A DNA stretch of 64,000 nucleotides from Symsagittifera roscoffensis (GCF_963678635.1 NC_087065.1:32733679-32797678), one strand, 5' to 3'. Positions 47,591 through 59,099 are shown, counted from the first letter of the stretch. Made by a program: numbers and translations. Notes: generated from the letters alone by a model not told the origin.

Positions 47591-50500
47591 TTCTTTTTAC
47601 TGTATGTCTGAGCAAAAACGTGTACCCCAAAAAGTTTACACGGATTTTAGCGATATATTCAATGCAAGCCATTCATTTCGTGATTTGGTCGAATTTATAC
47701 ATTTTCAACAAGGATATTTGGTTAGTGTGTTAATAGCACAGAAAGTTCAAACACTAGTCCCAACAAAATGGAAACTTTTTTTTCATTTTAGTGTCATAAC
47801 CCTTTGAACAAAAAGTAGAAACTAAGCATATTTAACAGTCATAATCGAATAAACCAGTTGGAGAACAGTTTTTTTACAAAAAATTAATTCACATTTTTCT
47901 AATTTTTTTATTTCAAAATAGCGCTAAAAACCAAAACCTAAATTTGCTCGAGTAAAATTAGGTTTTCACTGCCTACCTTAAGCTTGAATACGCTTTTGTA
48001 AGCCTGCACACTGATCTTACTAGCTGAAAAATAGACCAAAATTCAAAAACATCAATTCGATTTTTCTCGACACTGAGAATTTTTTTAATGAAAGTTTTGA
48101 GGTCGTTCAAATCAAGACTGAAAACGTTTTAAAATTATAGATAAAATGAACCATTCCGTTGATTTTTGACCTATTCAGGTGTTACCTGATGTCGCGTGGA
48201 AATCAAACAAAAAACACCTAAATCACACTTGAATACGAAGTTCCTCCGCATTTTTCGAATCGTCGGAACTAGAAATATTTCATTGTTAGAAAACTGTTTA
48301 AATTTTCATTGAACGATTTTAGAGTGACCAGTTTTTTTTTATCCTTTGAAACTAAGACCAAAAATATAAAATTTCAACCCGATTTTTTTCTCGACACTGA
48401 GAAGTGTTTATTGAAAATTTTTAAAGTCGTTCAAATCATGACTGAAAGGGTTTTAAACTGATAGATAACGTGAACCATTACAACGAATATTGACCCATTC
48501 CGGCGAAACCTGCTGTTGCGTGGAAATCAATTTGAAAAAATAAAAATCTAAATGGCGCGCAAATTTAGATCATTTTACCTCTTACGGCCTTAATTGCCCC
48601 TAATGACACGTGTTATTTTGTTGAAATATTTAGCTTTGTTCCATCTTAGTTATAGTTATAAGCAGATTACAAATATTGACAGCTCGACTTGCCAAACAAA
48701 TTGGGGAGTTAAAGTTTGCTATTTGAGAAAAAAAGTTAAACAGATGTAGTGATCTACTTTTGAAAAACCTATTACTTTCTGCAAAACTGTTCGTAAAAAA
48801 CAATTTATTTGCTGAAAAATTTTGATCTATTTGCTCAAAACACAATTCCTTCAACAGAAAGACAAGAAAAATTTTTTGCAAAAACGAAAACGATCTTGAA
48901 CAATAGATCAAAAAAAGTGTAGGCACTGGACAGGTTTATGGTAAATGCTCAACAGAATTTGCTATTGCTCAGATCAATTTTTTTTTGAATGTTAAAAAAA
49001 CCCAAAAAAAACATAATTTTGAATTTAATAAAATTTTAGTACTTTCAGATAAACAAGAACCAATTAACAAAAAAATTGAAGATTGAAATCATATATTTCA
49101 ACTCTCACTTTACCTTATAGATAATTTTTATGATTTAGTTTTGATGCCAGAGTTGATTGAATTATTCAAATTTGTGAATTTGTAATTTGATATATGGAGC
49201 GTTTATTCAATAACCTCCGGGTTGTTTCAATTGTTATCATTGTTAGAAAACTGTTTAACTTTTCATTGAACGAAATTAGAGTGTTCAGTTTTTTTCATCC
49301 GTTTGAAACTTAGACCAGAAATCAAAAATTTCGAACCAATTTTTTTCTCGACACTGATAATTGTTTTTGTTTGGTGAAAATTTTTAAAGTCGTTCAAATC
49401 ATGACTGAAAGGGTTTTAAATTGATAAATAACTTGAAACGTTACAACAAGTATTGACCCATTCTGGTGGTACCTGTTGTTGCGTAGAAAACAATTAAAAA
49501 AGTAAAAATCAAAATCACACTCGAATAAAGTTCCTCTCATTTTTCAAATGGTCGGAACTAAAAAAATTTCATTGTTAGAAAACGGTTTGAATTTTTTTCA
49601 TTGAACAAAGTTAGAGGGACTATTTTTATTCATCCGTTTGAAACTAAATTATTTGCTAAACAGACATTTTCTTCAACAGTTTTCATGCTAACTGTTTTTT
49701 TCTGAACACAGCAGCCGATCCTTGGACGGCCACGTCTTTTTCTTGAATAATTTGTTTGTTGTGACTACCTGCTAGATGTGGGAGACTTGTAAAGCTCTAG
49801 GCGTTCAAAGAAAACGCGTAATTGGTTTCCTAACTTTTCAGACTAACTAACAAACGAGCGCTTCCGGAAAAAAAACGAGTGAGAGCGAGAATTCAATCTA
49901 CTGCGTTGAATCATTCTCATCAAGTTGATCTATCTTCTCTCGAAAACACAATTATAGGAAACCCTTTTTCGGAAAAAAAATATTTTACTTTTTGTTAATA
50001 TGTTTTGCCTAAAACAACCTAATGTAGTTGGGACATTTTATGCTACATACACAGCCGCCGGCTATCTTTATTTTTATTATTTTTAGTTTAAACATTGAAA
50101 TACAAAAAACTCATTAATCGAATCAAAAATTTTAATATGAAGTTCTTATGGAATTTTTCCTTTTGAATGATTTCATTATTTTATGATTTGTTTAGAAAAA
50201 AAAACGTTAAAGCAAGTTAAATTTTGGGGACTTAACTTCAAATCTCTCAAGATAAATGAGATGACTTCAATTATTCCAGCACTGTGATTTTTGTTCAGAA
50301 TTGTAACGACTGAACAGGTTTCTATGCGTCAATTTGATTTGATTGTAACAGGTTCTTGCTACAAAAATTTATTTCGATTTTACACAACTGTTATCTTATT
50401 TTGTTTGAAATGAACTCAAATTTGAATTTTGAAGCTTCAATACTCCTTATGGCAATCATAATTTTTCGACTGAAAAATTATTATTGTCAAGTATTGCAGC

Positions 50501-50660
50501 CTGAAAAATTGAAGAAAAAAAAACGAAGCATTAATGAATGTGATTTTGATTACTCAATCTCAAATTTCTCGGTAATTGAGCAAATTTCTATTAATCGAGC
50601 ACGGAAGTTTTTCTCAAATGTTTTAGCGCGGATTTCTCTGGGTCAAACAGTTTTCCAACA
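47591..50660. repeat. Third, diverged version of the 7.9-kb unit's repeat field
   Basis: From about 47690 the sequence parallels 32030-34530 (for example agtcccaacaaaatg...aaactt at 47756 and 32070; gaacaggttt at 50313 and 34209), at clearly lower identity than the two 7.9-kb copies. It is interrupted at about 48552-49230 by inserted DNA that ends with the 320-bp dispersed repeat. The LINE remnant is absent. A 98-codon minus frame (48630-48926) in the insertion has no recognised domain. Confidence 0.7.
48907..49226. repeat. 320-bp dispersed repeat, copy 1
   Basis: Shared with 52439-52748 in direct orientation, from atagatcaaaaaaagtgtag to ttcaataacctccgggtt. Both edges are sharp against unrelated flanks. 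No inverted terminal repeats or poly-A tail were recognised. Confidence 0.85.
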
Positions 50661-50869
50661 GTTTGCCGCCTTGATACTTTTCAGACCTTATATAAAAAAA
50701 GAAAACTTCAACAGGTCTTAAATTCAAAAGCTGTTGGAAACGCACAATGTTTCTAATGCAGTATCATCAAAATTCTTATCACGCGTGCCTGGGACTTCAG
50801 AAAAAGAATCTTCACAATATTCATCAATCGCACATATATTTCTTCGTTTCTTCAAAAGTGGTAATAATT

Positions 50870-51059
50870 AGGCTCTTCCCCCCACCTCACATGAGGATCA
50901 TTTTTATGGTCTAACAATTGGTTTTATAAGATTAATTATGAAGATGAAACATGCTTGTCATGGCCTAATAAGTCTACATGTGAGTTTTCATGACAATTGG
51001 TCAATGTGAACACTAATTTTACTTATGCAAATTGCAGGTGGGGGAAAGGAAAAAGAGCC
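50870..51059. mobile_element. 190-bp MITE-like element with terminal inverted repeats
   Basis: The left end ggctcttccccccacct (50871-50887) is the inverse of the right end aggtgggggaaaggaaaaagagcc (51036-51059), apart from an 8-nt insertion. The same heptamer AATAATT flanks both sides (50863-50869 and 51060-51066), a candidate target-site duplication. No coding capacity. The superfamily is not assigned; 7-8-bp duplications would suit hAT-like families. Confidence 0.65.
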
Positions 51060-51127
51060 AATAATTGTTGCACGAAGTCTTGTAACATACTTCTGTTTTT
51101 TGGATCTTTGATTTTCTATCGAAAAAG

Positions 51128-51238
51128 GTTTTTTGAACATCTAAATTGGCACATTGAGCTTGAACACGTGGAATCACTCATTCCAGAAGGACTGAATCAT
51201 TACGATGCCAATCTGTTCTTTTTAATGGCACACAATTG
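51128..51238 (+). CDS. Possible exon (unrecognised)
   Basis: A plus-strand frame just right of the MITE reads HLNWHIELEHVESLIPEGL then NHYDANLFFLMAHNW. It follows a T-rich tract ending in AG (about 51127) and ends at a consensus-like donor GTATGT (51239). Its base composition is less AT-rich than the surroundings. No family is recognised and no partner exon was found, so it may be a chance frame. Confidence 0.2.
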
Positions 51239-51339
51239 GTATGTGTAGGTCTCTGGAATCCAAAGACAAGTCATATGAAGACTATGGAAAACTGCTTGTC
51301 ATACAATTTTCATAGTAGAAAAGTTGCATGATCAGAGGC

Positions 51340-52438
51340 GGATCTAAAAATTTTTCGGAGAAGATGGAGTGATTGATTTTCCGAGCCCTCAAAAATAACT
51401 ATAAAGACCCCGGGTTGACCAAAACTTCTTAACATACAATTTCCATATATGAGAAATTTCTTGTCATAAAATTTCATACAATTCCATGGGTACAGAAAAT
51501 TGTATGAAAACTCTATGATAAGCATTTTTCCAATAATGGAATTTAAATGATAGGTGTTTTTCGATAAAGCAAAAAGTTGATTTTTTGTTTCCAAATTTAA
51601 TTTTTGAAAAATTTTGGTTGTGTTTGTTAGCAAACACAAGAAAAAAGACCTTGGTTCACTCAAAAGCACCAAAGTTTGGACGGTCATGCATTAACAATGA
51701 ATAGAAAACGACCAGAAATGACTTCTAGTTGTCTTTCACAAAAGATATAACAAAAATAACAAATTTTTAAAATTTGGCGAAACTTTTCAACGACGGTTCA
51801 TTTAAAGTTTAAATTTTTAGATTATCAGACATTGATCAAGGCATAAATAAACACGCCATACAAAAGAAATAGGAATTTTGAGCGTTTTTGACAAAAATTA
51901 AAAAGCGAAAGGGAAAAAAAACATTAGTGTATCCAGGACTACGTTATGCACACAAAAAATTAATTTTTGCATGCAATAAAAAAATTTTGGAAAATGTTCG
52001 CTTGCGTACAAAAATCGATTTGCGGTTGAAAAAATACAAAAAAAATTTTTTGGGGCATATTCAAAATTAATTGGAAACAATTTTAGTGTCGCCATCAAAA
52101 AGATGCTAGTCATACAATTTCCATATATGGGAATTGTTTGATAAGCATTTTTATCACCAGATTGCTTTATTAGAATCAAACAGCCGCAGAAATCAGTTCA
52201 TATCTTTTTTCATCCTTTTTGCGAAGTTGTAAAAATCATATGACAAGCATTTTCGCACACACTTGATGTATGGATTTTTATGATAAGCATTTTCGATGCA
52301 TGGAAGTGAATCCCGGCGAAAATTCGTCAAAAAACAAAGAGTAAACACAGTTTCTAATCAGACCAAAAACACTGCGTAGAAGTTTCTGACACAAAGTCGT
52401 GCTGGATTATGGTAAATCGTGGGTACCAGCAGGCATAG
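51340..52438. other. AT-rich spacer with short inverted motifs and a hAT-like left end
   Basis: At 51341 CAGAGGCGGATCTAAAAA resembles the hAT-like terminus seen intact at 61685, but no matching right end was found. The string catacaatttccatatatg recurs (51433, 52113) next to gataagcattttt, forming imperfect palindromes. Open frames at 51310-51687 and 51888-52179 are AT/Lys-rich and not supported. Confidence 0.4.
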
Positions 52439-52748
52439 ATCAAAAAAAGTGTAGGCACTGGACAGGTTTATGGTAAATGCTCATCAGAAGTTGCTATTGC
52501 TCACATCAGTTTTTTGTGAATGTTAAAAAAGCCAAAAAAAAATCTGAACTTAATAAAATTTTAGTACTTTCAGATAAACAAGAACCAAATAAAAAAAACT
52601 GAGGATTGAAATCATATATTTCAACTCTGACTTTACCTTATAGATAATTATTATAATATTGTTTTGATGCCATAGTTGATTGAATTATTCCAATTTGTGA
52701 ATTTGTGAACTGATATATAGAGCGTGTATTCAATAACCTCCGGGTTAT
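52439..52748. repeat. 320-bp dispersed repeat, copy 2
   Basis: About 90 percent identical by eye to 48907-49226, with small indels. It ends immediately left of the unrecognised GC-richer ORF. Confidence 0.85.
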
Positions 52749-52766
52749 TTTAACCAATTTACATAT

Positions 52767-53072
52767 TTGGCGAGGGAAACGAGCGGTTGGCTTCGTTGTG
52801 CTGCGACGAAGGGCCGAATTTATGTTATTAGAAAACTCACTTCCGTTGAAGCTGAGATCTTTAAACTTAATTTAGTAGCCTTCCTTAGAGGCAACCCTTC
52901 TCTTAATTTAAATCGAAAAATTTCTCCCAAAAGAGTGGCCGTCAAGCATTCCTGCCCTCTTCACGGTCGTGATGACTATTGTGATTTCTGCTGTTCGCAG
53001 AGGATTTATGAAAAGTTATACAGGCTGTCTAAGCATAGTTGGTTTCTCTTATTCCGCCACATTCCAGACTGA
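52767..53072 (+). CDS. Unrecognised GC-richer ORF, possibly an exon or gene fragment
   Basis: This 102-codon plus-strand frame starts at a TTG, so the true beginning is unknown; it could be entered by splicing. The product is basic and ends HSCPLHGRDDYCDFCCSQ followed by RIYEKLYRLSKHSWFLLFRH. The Cys/His cluster (C-X2-H-X5-C-X2-CC) could bind zinc but matches no family I can name. The 52760-53390 block is clearly less AT-rich than its surroundings, which suggests a captured gene fragment or foreign element. Confidence 0.35.
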   Translation: MARETSGWLRCAATKGRIYVIRKLTSVEAEIFKLNLVAFLRGNPSLNLNRKISPKRVAVKHSCPLHGRDDYCDFCCSQRIYEKLYRLSKHSWFLLFRHIPD

Positions 53073-53400
53073 GTTAATTTTTTGAGCGAAGATATTGTTT
53101 TGCGACTACACATCTTTCTTTTGCATCTAGATTTTTCATGAGATACCAGCTCTTGCAGCCGAGGTGAACCTGATGCTGTGGTGAACCTTTAGCTAGAGGT
53201 CAAGTGAGAGCTCGTCTTCACACATAATCAATGCCGTAGCAGCGGATCGAATACACAATCCGACGATCTGAACGTCAACGCCGCACCACTATGTTAATTG
53301 CGTGTATTCTTTCGGGTATCTAAGGGAAGCTCCAAGCATCCGCGCACCTATCATCCTGCGCCGCTCAGAAAAATTCTTACTAAAATTTTATATTTTTACT
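53073..53400. other. GC-richer block without a recognised gene
   Basis: The block contains a faint Pol III-like pair: a tagctagaggtcaagtg stretch (A-box-like, about 53190) and ggatcgaatac (B-box-like, about 53246). Spacing and stems do not support a tRNA. A decayed tRNA-derived SINE is possible but weak. Confidence 0.2.
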
Positions 53401-53717
53401 ATTAAATGTTAACGCAATAACGCGTTAACAACAATTTAGGCATTTAAGTTTTGTGGAACAATTAGATGATGTTTCTTTTTTATATATATTTCAATCAGAC
53501 CAATTGAAGTATGGATCGATTCAATTTGCTGAGAAGCGGAGCAACAACAAATTTATAATTTTGAGCAAAATTTGAAAATATTAATAAAAAGTTTATGCAA
53601 TAGAACTTTCTGCAATACATTTTATGAACAGAATTTATCGGATGTCAGTTCTTGGTCTTTGTTTGCTCTGGGATATCTGCTTATTTCTGCCCAAATCCAC
53701 AATATCCGCCTTGTTCA

Positions 53718-54624
53718 TTAGGTTGATAGAACTTCGTACTTCCTTTTGCCAAGCATAAATTGGATATCAGATTCTGAAGAAAAAAAACGTTCATATGCAA
53801 TAATAATTGAAAAAGCTGCGGTCCGCAAAAGCCAAAAATCAAAGTTAACAAACTTAATGCCTTGGTTTGTTTAAGCTTGGGGCATTTTTGCCCGAGTTTA
53901 ATTGTGCCTTGTGGTTTTTGAATTGTTTGGCATCTGTAATTTAAAGAAAGATTATAGAAACGTAAGATTATAGTAACACAACATTTGAATACTGGTTTGA
54001 ATGCAAAGTAGAAGGTTGAGCTCTCTAAATTGAGCCCTCGGCTATAAGGAGGTGACTGCAACTCACTTTCCTGTTCTGGACAGTGTTGTCGAGTTATTAG
54101 CTGCAAACATTCCGCGTGGAGAAGTGTTTGCGTATGGTGATCTGGATGAGTGATCCGGTTGGTGTTGGGATTGGACTCTGTGGTGAAGATGAGAATATGG
54201 TGAGTCATCATATTCATCCTGATGATGTGCTCCCTCCAACTCGTCCCCTTCGTCATCCCCCTCCCCCTCCCCTTCCCCATCTTCTCCTGCCAGAGGGGGA
54301 CTAATGGGGGTCTGCTGTTGCATCACTCTCTCGTCTGCATCAGTGGTGTCTATGTGGTCAAATGGGTAGCTGCCACTTGGGCTGAATGTGTACATTAAGC
54401 CGTTTGGGTCATTCACAGGTCCCCCCTTTCTGGGCGTGGTCAGCATGAAGGGCGGGTATTCTCCGACTGAGGAGCCTCCGTTGCTTCCATCAGAAAGCTT
54501 GCCTGCAGTAAAAAAACGACCAAGTCAAATATGGACATTTAAGAGATTCCCATTCAGCACTACAAGGTGCAATGAAAATGACCAGCAACTAGTGTCTATT
54601 TTAGAAAATCATACCTTCAATCAT
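53718..54624 (-). CDS. Candidate spliced host gene (up to four exons), unknown function
   Basis: Best protein-gene candidate in the window. Main exon 54067-54502 has acceptor tactgcag and donor GTGAGT, and an open frame reading KLSDGSNGGSSVGEYPPFML, TFSPSGSYPFDHIDTT, an acidic run (GEDGEGEGEGDDEGDELEG) and a His/Ser-rich part ending NNSTTLSRTG. It is GC-rich compared with its surroundings. Exon 53854-53933 (acceptor aaattacag) continues in phase (CQTIQKPQGTIKLGQKCPKL). Exon 53718-53773 (acceptor ttttcttcag) continues in phase to SDIQFMLGKRKYEVLST and a stop. Upstream, 54615-54624 (ATG ATT GAA G then gtatga) could supply the start in phase. Implied introns are 112, 133 and 80 bp. Alternatively the second exon reads on to a stop at 53681, or the main exon belongs to a larger gene. 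No known domain was recognised; the product looks disordered and acidic. Confidence 0.5.
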
Positions 54625-55639
54625 CAAATGGCATTAGCAGTTTCATGTTTTCCACCATTCAGTTTTTATTCAGCAGCACACTAGAAACTGCAAACGAATA
54701 CTTGCAATATAATCAATCAATTAGCAAACGCTTGCAATTATCAAGTGATTAAAATTAGTTAAAAAACTTTGTACTTTTTGAACAAATAGTTGGCTTCATA
54801 TCAATTATATAGGAACAATTTGAATAGGTGATTAACTTGCAGCGTGTACCTTACCCACATTAGCTGACAATGAAACCAAATGCGAATCAAACGATTTCCA
54901 TATTTGCATAAACAATGATCATACAAATCCCAAACAATTTCATAAGTACAAAAAATTAAAAGAATGACCTATCGTTAGCTACTTTATTTATATCGCAATG
55001 ATACGGTTTTTCGATAAAATAAGAAAAACACGGTTATATTTTTCTTTTTCACCTTTTTGGTTGTAATCGTAATGAAAAATTTGTTACAATGATTTTGGTT
55101 CTTCAAAACCCTTGAGTCAATGAGTCATTCAAGATCTCGATGATGTTCGTATATCAAGGCGAAACCCTGACGATTCCAACTGCAATTTACCGCTATTTAA
55201 ACTTTTTGACGCGTGTTAAAAGGACACAAAATTGTCCTTTGGTTTAATTAAACCAAATTGCGCAAATTAGCAATGATCACAGCTTTTATTTTTTATTTTA
55301 TTTGAGCTCCGAGCAGCAATATCTTTCAGAGGATATAAAAAACTTACGTCAAAAATGGTTAGTGAAAAACCAGCCAAAAGTATCGATAACAATGTGCACA
55401 CGAAATGATGAAACACCAACTTTTCCTAAATTTTCGTGTCAAATTACCAACAAGTTTTAAAAATTGCCATTTTGTAAAAGAATTTTCAAGCGATTTTCAA
55501 ATAACTATCAAAAAACCTCAGGACAAGAAAGCAAGAATGTCTATTGTTCCGTCTTTTGAAGAAGGCGTATAATATTTTGGCTTGATGCAGATTTTTTTTG
55601 TTCTGTCTTTTTTCGACTCTTTATTTTTAAATTTATTTA
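54625..55639. other. AT-rich DNA right of the candidate gene
   Basis: A possible acceptor ttcgtttgcag lies at about 54691 on the minus strand, but the exon it would open has in-frame stops in the phase needed, so it could only be 5' untranslated. At 55205-55330 a diverged piece of the cgcgtgtta repeat family (see 58623) occurs. No gene seen. Confidence 0.4.
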
Positions 55640-56990
55640 ACGCACCTTCGGTGCTTCGAAATTTTTCGACAACTCTTGAAAAACCGCATATATTGGAAAC
55701 AACATCTGCAAACTTTTAGTGTACTCTGACTGCACCCAATTACAGGGTTGGTAATTTCGAACTTTTAAATTTAACTTAATGGGCCTCCCGAGAAATTTGG
55801 AGGCCATATTTGCAACCACTGAGAGTCACCCAACTATAGTGTTAGGAATCCAAAAGTTTGTGAATTTTTTTACACCTAAGTGTCCCGAAAAAAAAATTGA
55901 AAAAAAAACTCCTTATCTCGGAAACTAAAAGGATTTGAGCATTCATATTAAAAGGAAGGATTTGAGACGCCTGGGTGTACGCTGATAATAAGGTTGTATC
56001 TTCATCAAATTAGTAGTTTCAAATTTTTTGAATTTCGTTGTAGATAAGTTCGAGAATTTTTGAAAAAATCACAAAACGTCACATCTCGGAAACTAAAAGC
56101 TTTTGAGCAGTCTCATTTAGCAATCGCATGTGGCAAGATTTGTAACTCTTTAGAGTACCCTGACAACACCGAACTATAGCGTTGGGAATTTCAAATTTTG
56201 AAAAATAACTAATTTACACTTTGTAAACATTTTGAAAAAATCACAAAAAACGTCGTCTTGAAAACTACAAACAATTGAGCAGTCATATTTGGAGGCAAGA
56301 GTCGCAATTCTTGAGAGTACTCTGACAGGACCTAACTACAGCGTTGGGAATTTCAGATTTCTAAAGAATAATAATAAATTAAATTTTCTGAAAATTTTTG
56401 AAAAAATCACAAAAACGTCATATCGCGAAAACTACAAACAATTGAGCTGTCATACTTGGAGGCAAGATTCGCAGTCTTTGAGAGTACTCTGACAGGACCT
56501 AAATACAGTGTTGGGAATTTCAGATTTTGTGATAAAAATTAAAATAAGTTTTCTGAAATTTTTTTAAAAATCATAAAAAACATCATATCTCGAAAACTAC
56601 AAGGATTTGAACTGTCATATTTGGGGGCAAGATTCGCAATCTTTGAGATTACTTTGACAGGACCCAACTACAGGGTTGGGAGTTTCAGATTTTTAAAACA
56701 TAATAATATTTTAAGTTTTCTGAAAATTTTTGAAAAAGTCACAAAAAACGTCATATCTCGAAAACTACAAGGATTTGAACAGTCAAATTTGGAGGAAAGA
56801 TTTGTAACTCCTTAGAGTACTCTGACAGCACCCAACTACAGGGCTGGGAACTTCAAGTTTTTTAAATTATTTTGTTATTTGAAATTTTTGAAAACTTTCG
56901 AAAAAATCTCAAAAATCGTCTATCTCGTTAACTAAAATGATTCGGGCATTCAAAATTGGAGGCCAAATTCGAAACCCCTAATTCGATATT
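55640..56990. repeat. Tandem satellite of about 165-bp units
   Basis: The landmark tctgacagga or a close variant occurs at 55725, 56159, 56321, 56488, 56653 and 56821; the last five are spaced 162, 167, 165 and 168 bp. Each unit also holds tctcgaaaactac, a gttgggaatttcagattt string and a tttttgaaaaa tract. The left units (55640-56150) are more diverged. Short open frames (56289-56492, 56621-56815) run through the units in phase with the repeat and are not genes. Confidence 0.9.
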
Positions 56991-57119
56991 CGGTTGCTTA
57001 ATTTAAACTCGTTAAAATAACTACTAAAATCAAATTGGAAAACCGAAAAAAATTCTTAAAAATTGCAATATACGATATAGCTTAAACATGCAAAAATAAT
57101 ACGTTGAAAAAGCTTAAAC

Positions 57120-57830
57120 ATGGCGCGATATAGAAGCCCGCATTTAAATATATAATAGAAATAGGTTTAATTTTTTTATATATCTGAAAGATAATGTTGT
57201 CCTGAAATCGAATGCAGAAAAAAGATATTATACCTGTAATCATTTTTAAAAAAAAATTAAGGGCGTTTGAAAATTGCTGATTGGCCTATTTTGAATAATT
57301 AACGCGCAAAAAGTTGCTTTGTGTAACACGCGTAAGCGGCAAGTTATTGCGATCTAAATTGATTTGGAACGCAAGCCATTCAGATTTGTATTTTTGTTCC
57401 GATTTTCGAAGAAAACGGATTATTTATGCTCGGTGTGGGTTTTTGTTTGTTATGTCAATTTTCGCCGATCGAAATAATAGTCTTCAACAATTTTTTTAAC
57501 CCCTTGAAGATATCACCTTCTTGAGTTTAAATTTAAAGATATTTTCCTCCGATTATTTTTTGTGAAGTTCTGGGGCTTTGAAAATTGCTTTATTGGAGAG
57601 CTTATTTATATTGCTGAGAGTGTAACGCGAACTATTTATGCGTGGCAAACTATCCCGCAAAAGAAAATCAAATTGAAATCAATTGATTCTAGCTAATCGA
57701 TCGTATTAATGTTGTCTTAAAATTTCAACTAAAACATTTAACACTTTGGTATTGACCAAAATTTATAGGTTTTTTCTATATTTTAGCCGAAAAATTATTT
57801 GATGTGAAGTGAAGGACAGTCGGAACATTC
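57120..57830. repeat. Diverged copies of the cgcgtaagcg repeat family
   Basis: At 57290-57350 gcgcaaaaagttgctttgtg then acacgcgtaagcggcaagtt repeats the right arm of the foldback element at 59050-59100, and 57560-57660 is a more decayed version. The ending cagtcggaacattcaggg (about 57818) also occurs at 21223 and 29010 in the leader repeats. No gene. Confidence 0.6.
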
Positions 57831-57839
57831 AGGGCTTTA

Positions 57840-58520
57840 CTCTGATATATGAAAAGTCTTGTTGAGATTTATATTTGTTTTCTACAATCCCAATCGGCTA
57901 TCGCAAGCAAATGTTGTAAAAAGTCTTGTGATGTGTTTTATGCAAAAGCCAATCAGATTTTTTTTGTAGGGACTTTCAAATGAAGTTCAAAAATTTTGAA
58001 ATTTTTTTAGATTGCACATTTTTATTTTGCGGGCTCTCCAAAAAGGTAATAAAAACTGATAAATATGCCGTAATTTTTTGTCAGCGATAAATGAAAACGA
58101 AAACAAAGGAAAGAATTATTTCTAAAAAACAGCAACGGATGTAGTTAAACTAAGACAAGGGTTCCACCATTGCTCTCCAAGACAGTAATATGAGTTATTA
58201 CGTTTCATTAGTATCCATTTGAATACTTCTGATTGCTTACGACTCGATTTCTGCAAAAACAGTGGTGGGTTCTTGTTCAACCCATTAATATGCTACAGAA
58301 AGTTTTGATCACTCTTTGCTTGAATCTCATCGTCTGCGCACAAATCGAAAATAGCTTCAATCTCATTTACTGAAAATTTTCAACCCCCGGAACACTAGCC
58401 ACTAGCCGCCCCACTCCTCTATCCTCACTTCTGGTTACCAAGTTTTTCCAAAATTTTACCACTTGTTACTGTTTACAACAACCATTTGTGGTTCAACAAC
58501 CATAAATAGTTTCAAAAGAC
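57840..58520. repeat. Dispersed repeat S, copy 1
   Basis: Shares with 59870-60530 and 60930-61640 the strings caatcccaatcggctatcgc (57889) and agtggtgggttcttgttc (58261), plus gtctgcgcacaaatcgaaaa near its right end. All copies are in direct orientation. No terminal repeats identified. Confidence 0.8.
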
Positions 58521-58622
58521 GCCTTCGGAATTAAATAAAACTTATATTGAAATGGATGCAAAGAAAAAAAATATTTGCAAGCATCCAACATTTTAGAAAA
58601 CGTTTATTTTTCTGACTTTTGT

Positions 58623-59098
58623 AACTTGCTGCTGACGCGTGTTACAAGAACGCAACTTATTGCGCGCGTTAATAATTCAAAATCGACCAAACAGCAATTT
58701 TCAAACTCTATAATTGTGTTAAAATGATTACGGTTAGCATTTTTTCTTAATTTTTGTTTGAAAACAATATCTTTCAGAAAAAAACATTGTGATAGAAGTC
58801 TAAAGAGTCAAACTAAACAAAGCAAAAAAACTGCACGATTTTTACAAAAGTCAGAAAAATAGGCGATTCTTTTGACTTTGTTTAAATTTTTTAATTCTGT
58901 CTTTTTTGACTCTTTAGATTTCTATCACAATATTTATTTTTTTTCTGAAATATATTGTTTTGAAACAAAAATTCAGAAAAAAATATTAACTGTAATCATT
59001 TTAACACAATTATAGAGTTTGAATATTGCTGTTTAGTCGATTTTCAATTATTAACGCGCAATAAGTTGCGCTCTTGTAACACGCGTCAGCGGCAAGTT
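58623..59098. mobile_element. Foldback element with 190-bp inverted arms
   Basis: Left arm 58623-58812 and right arm 58906-59098 are inverse copies, roughly 85-90 percent identical by eye, from aacttgctgctgacgcgtgt at the left edge. The spacer is about 93 bp. There is no coding capacity. It could be a foldback transposon or MITE; a transcript would form a long hairpin. The outer arm sequence is related to the repeats at 57.3 kb and to the gypsy leader repeats. Confidence 0.85.
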
Positions 59099-59099
59099 A

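Noticed and set aside
53180-53300. Possible tRNA, U2 or 5.8S RNA gene
   Set aside because: Short matches (tagctagaggtcaagtg, ggatcgaatac) look like RNA gene boxes, but no cloverleaf or full-length snRNA/rRNA match could be built. Kept only as a weak SINE possibility.
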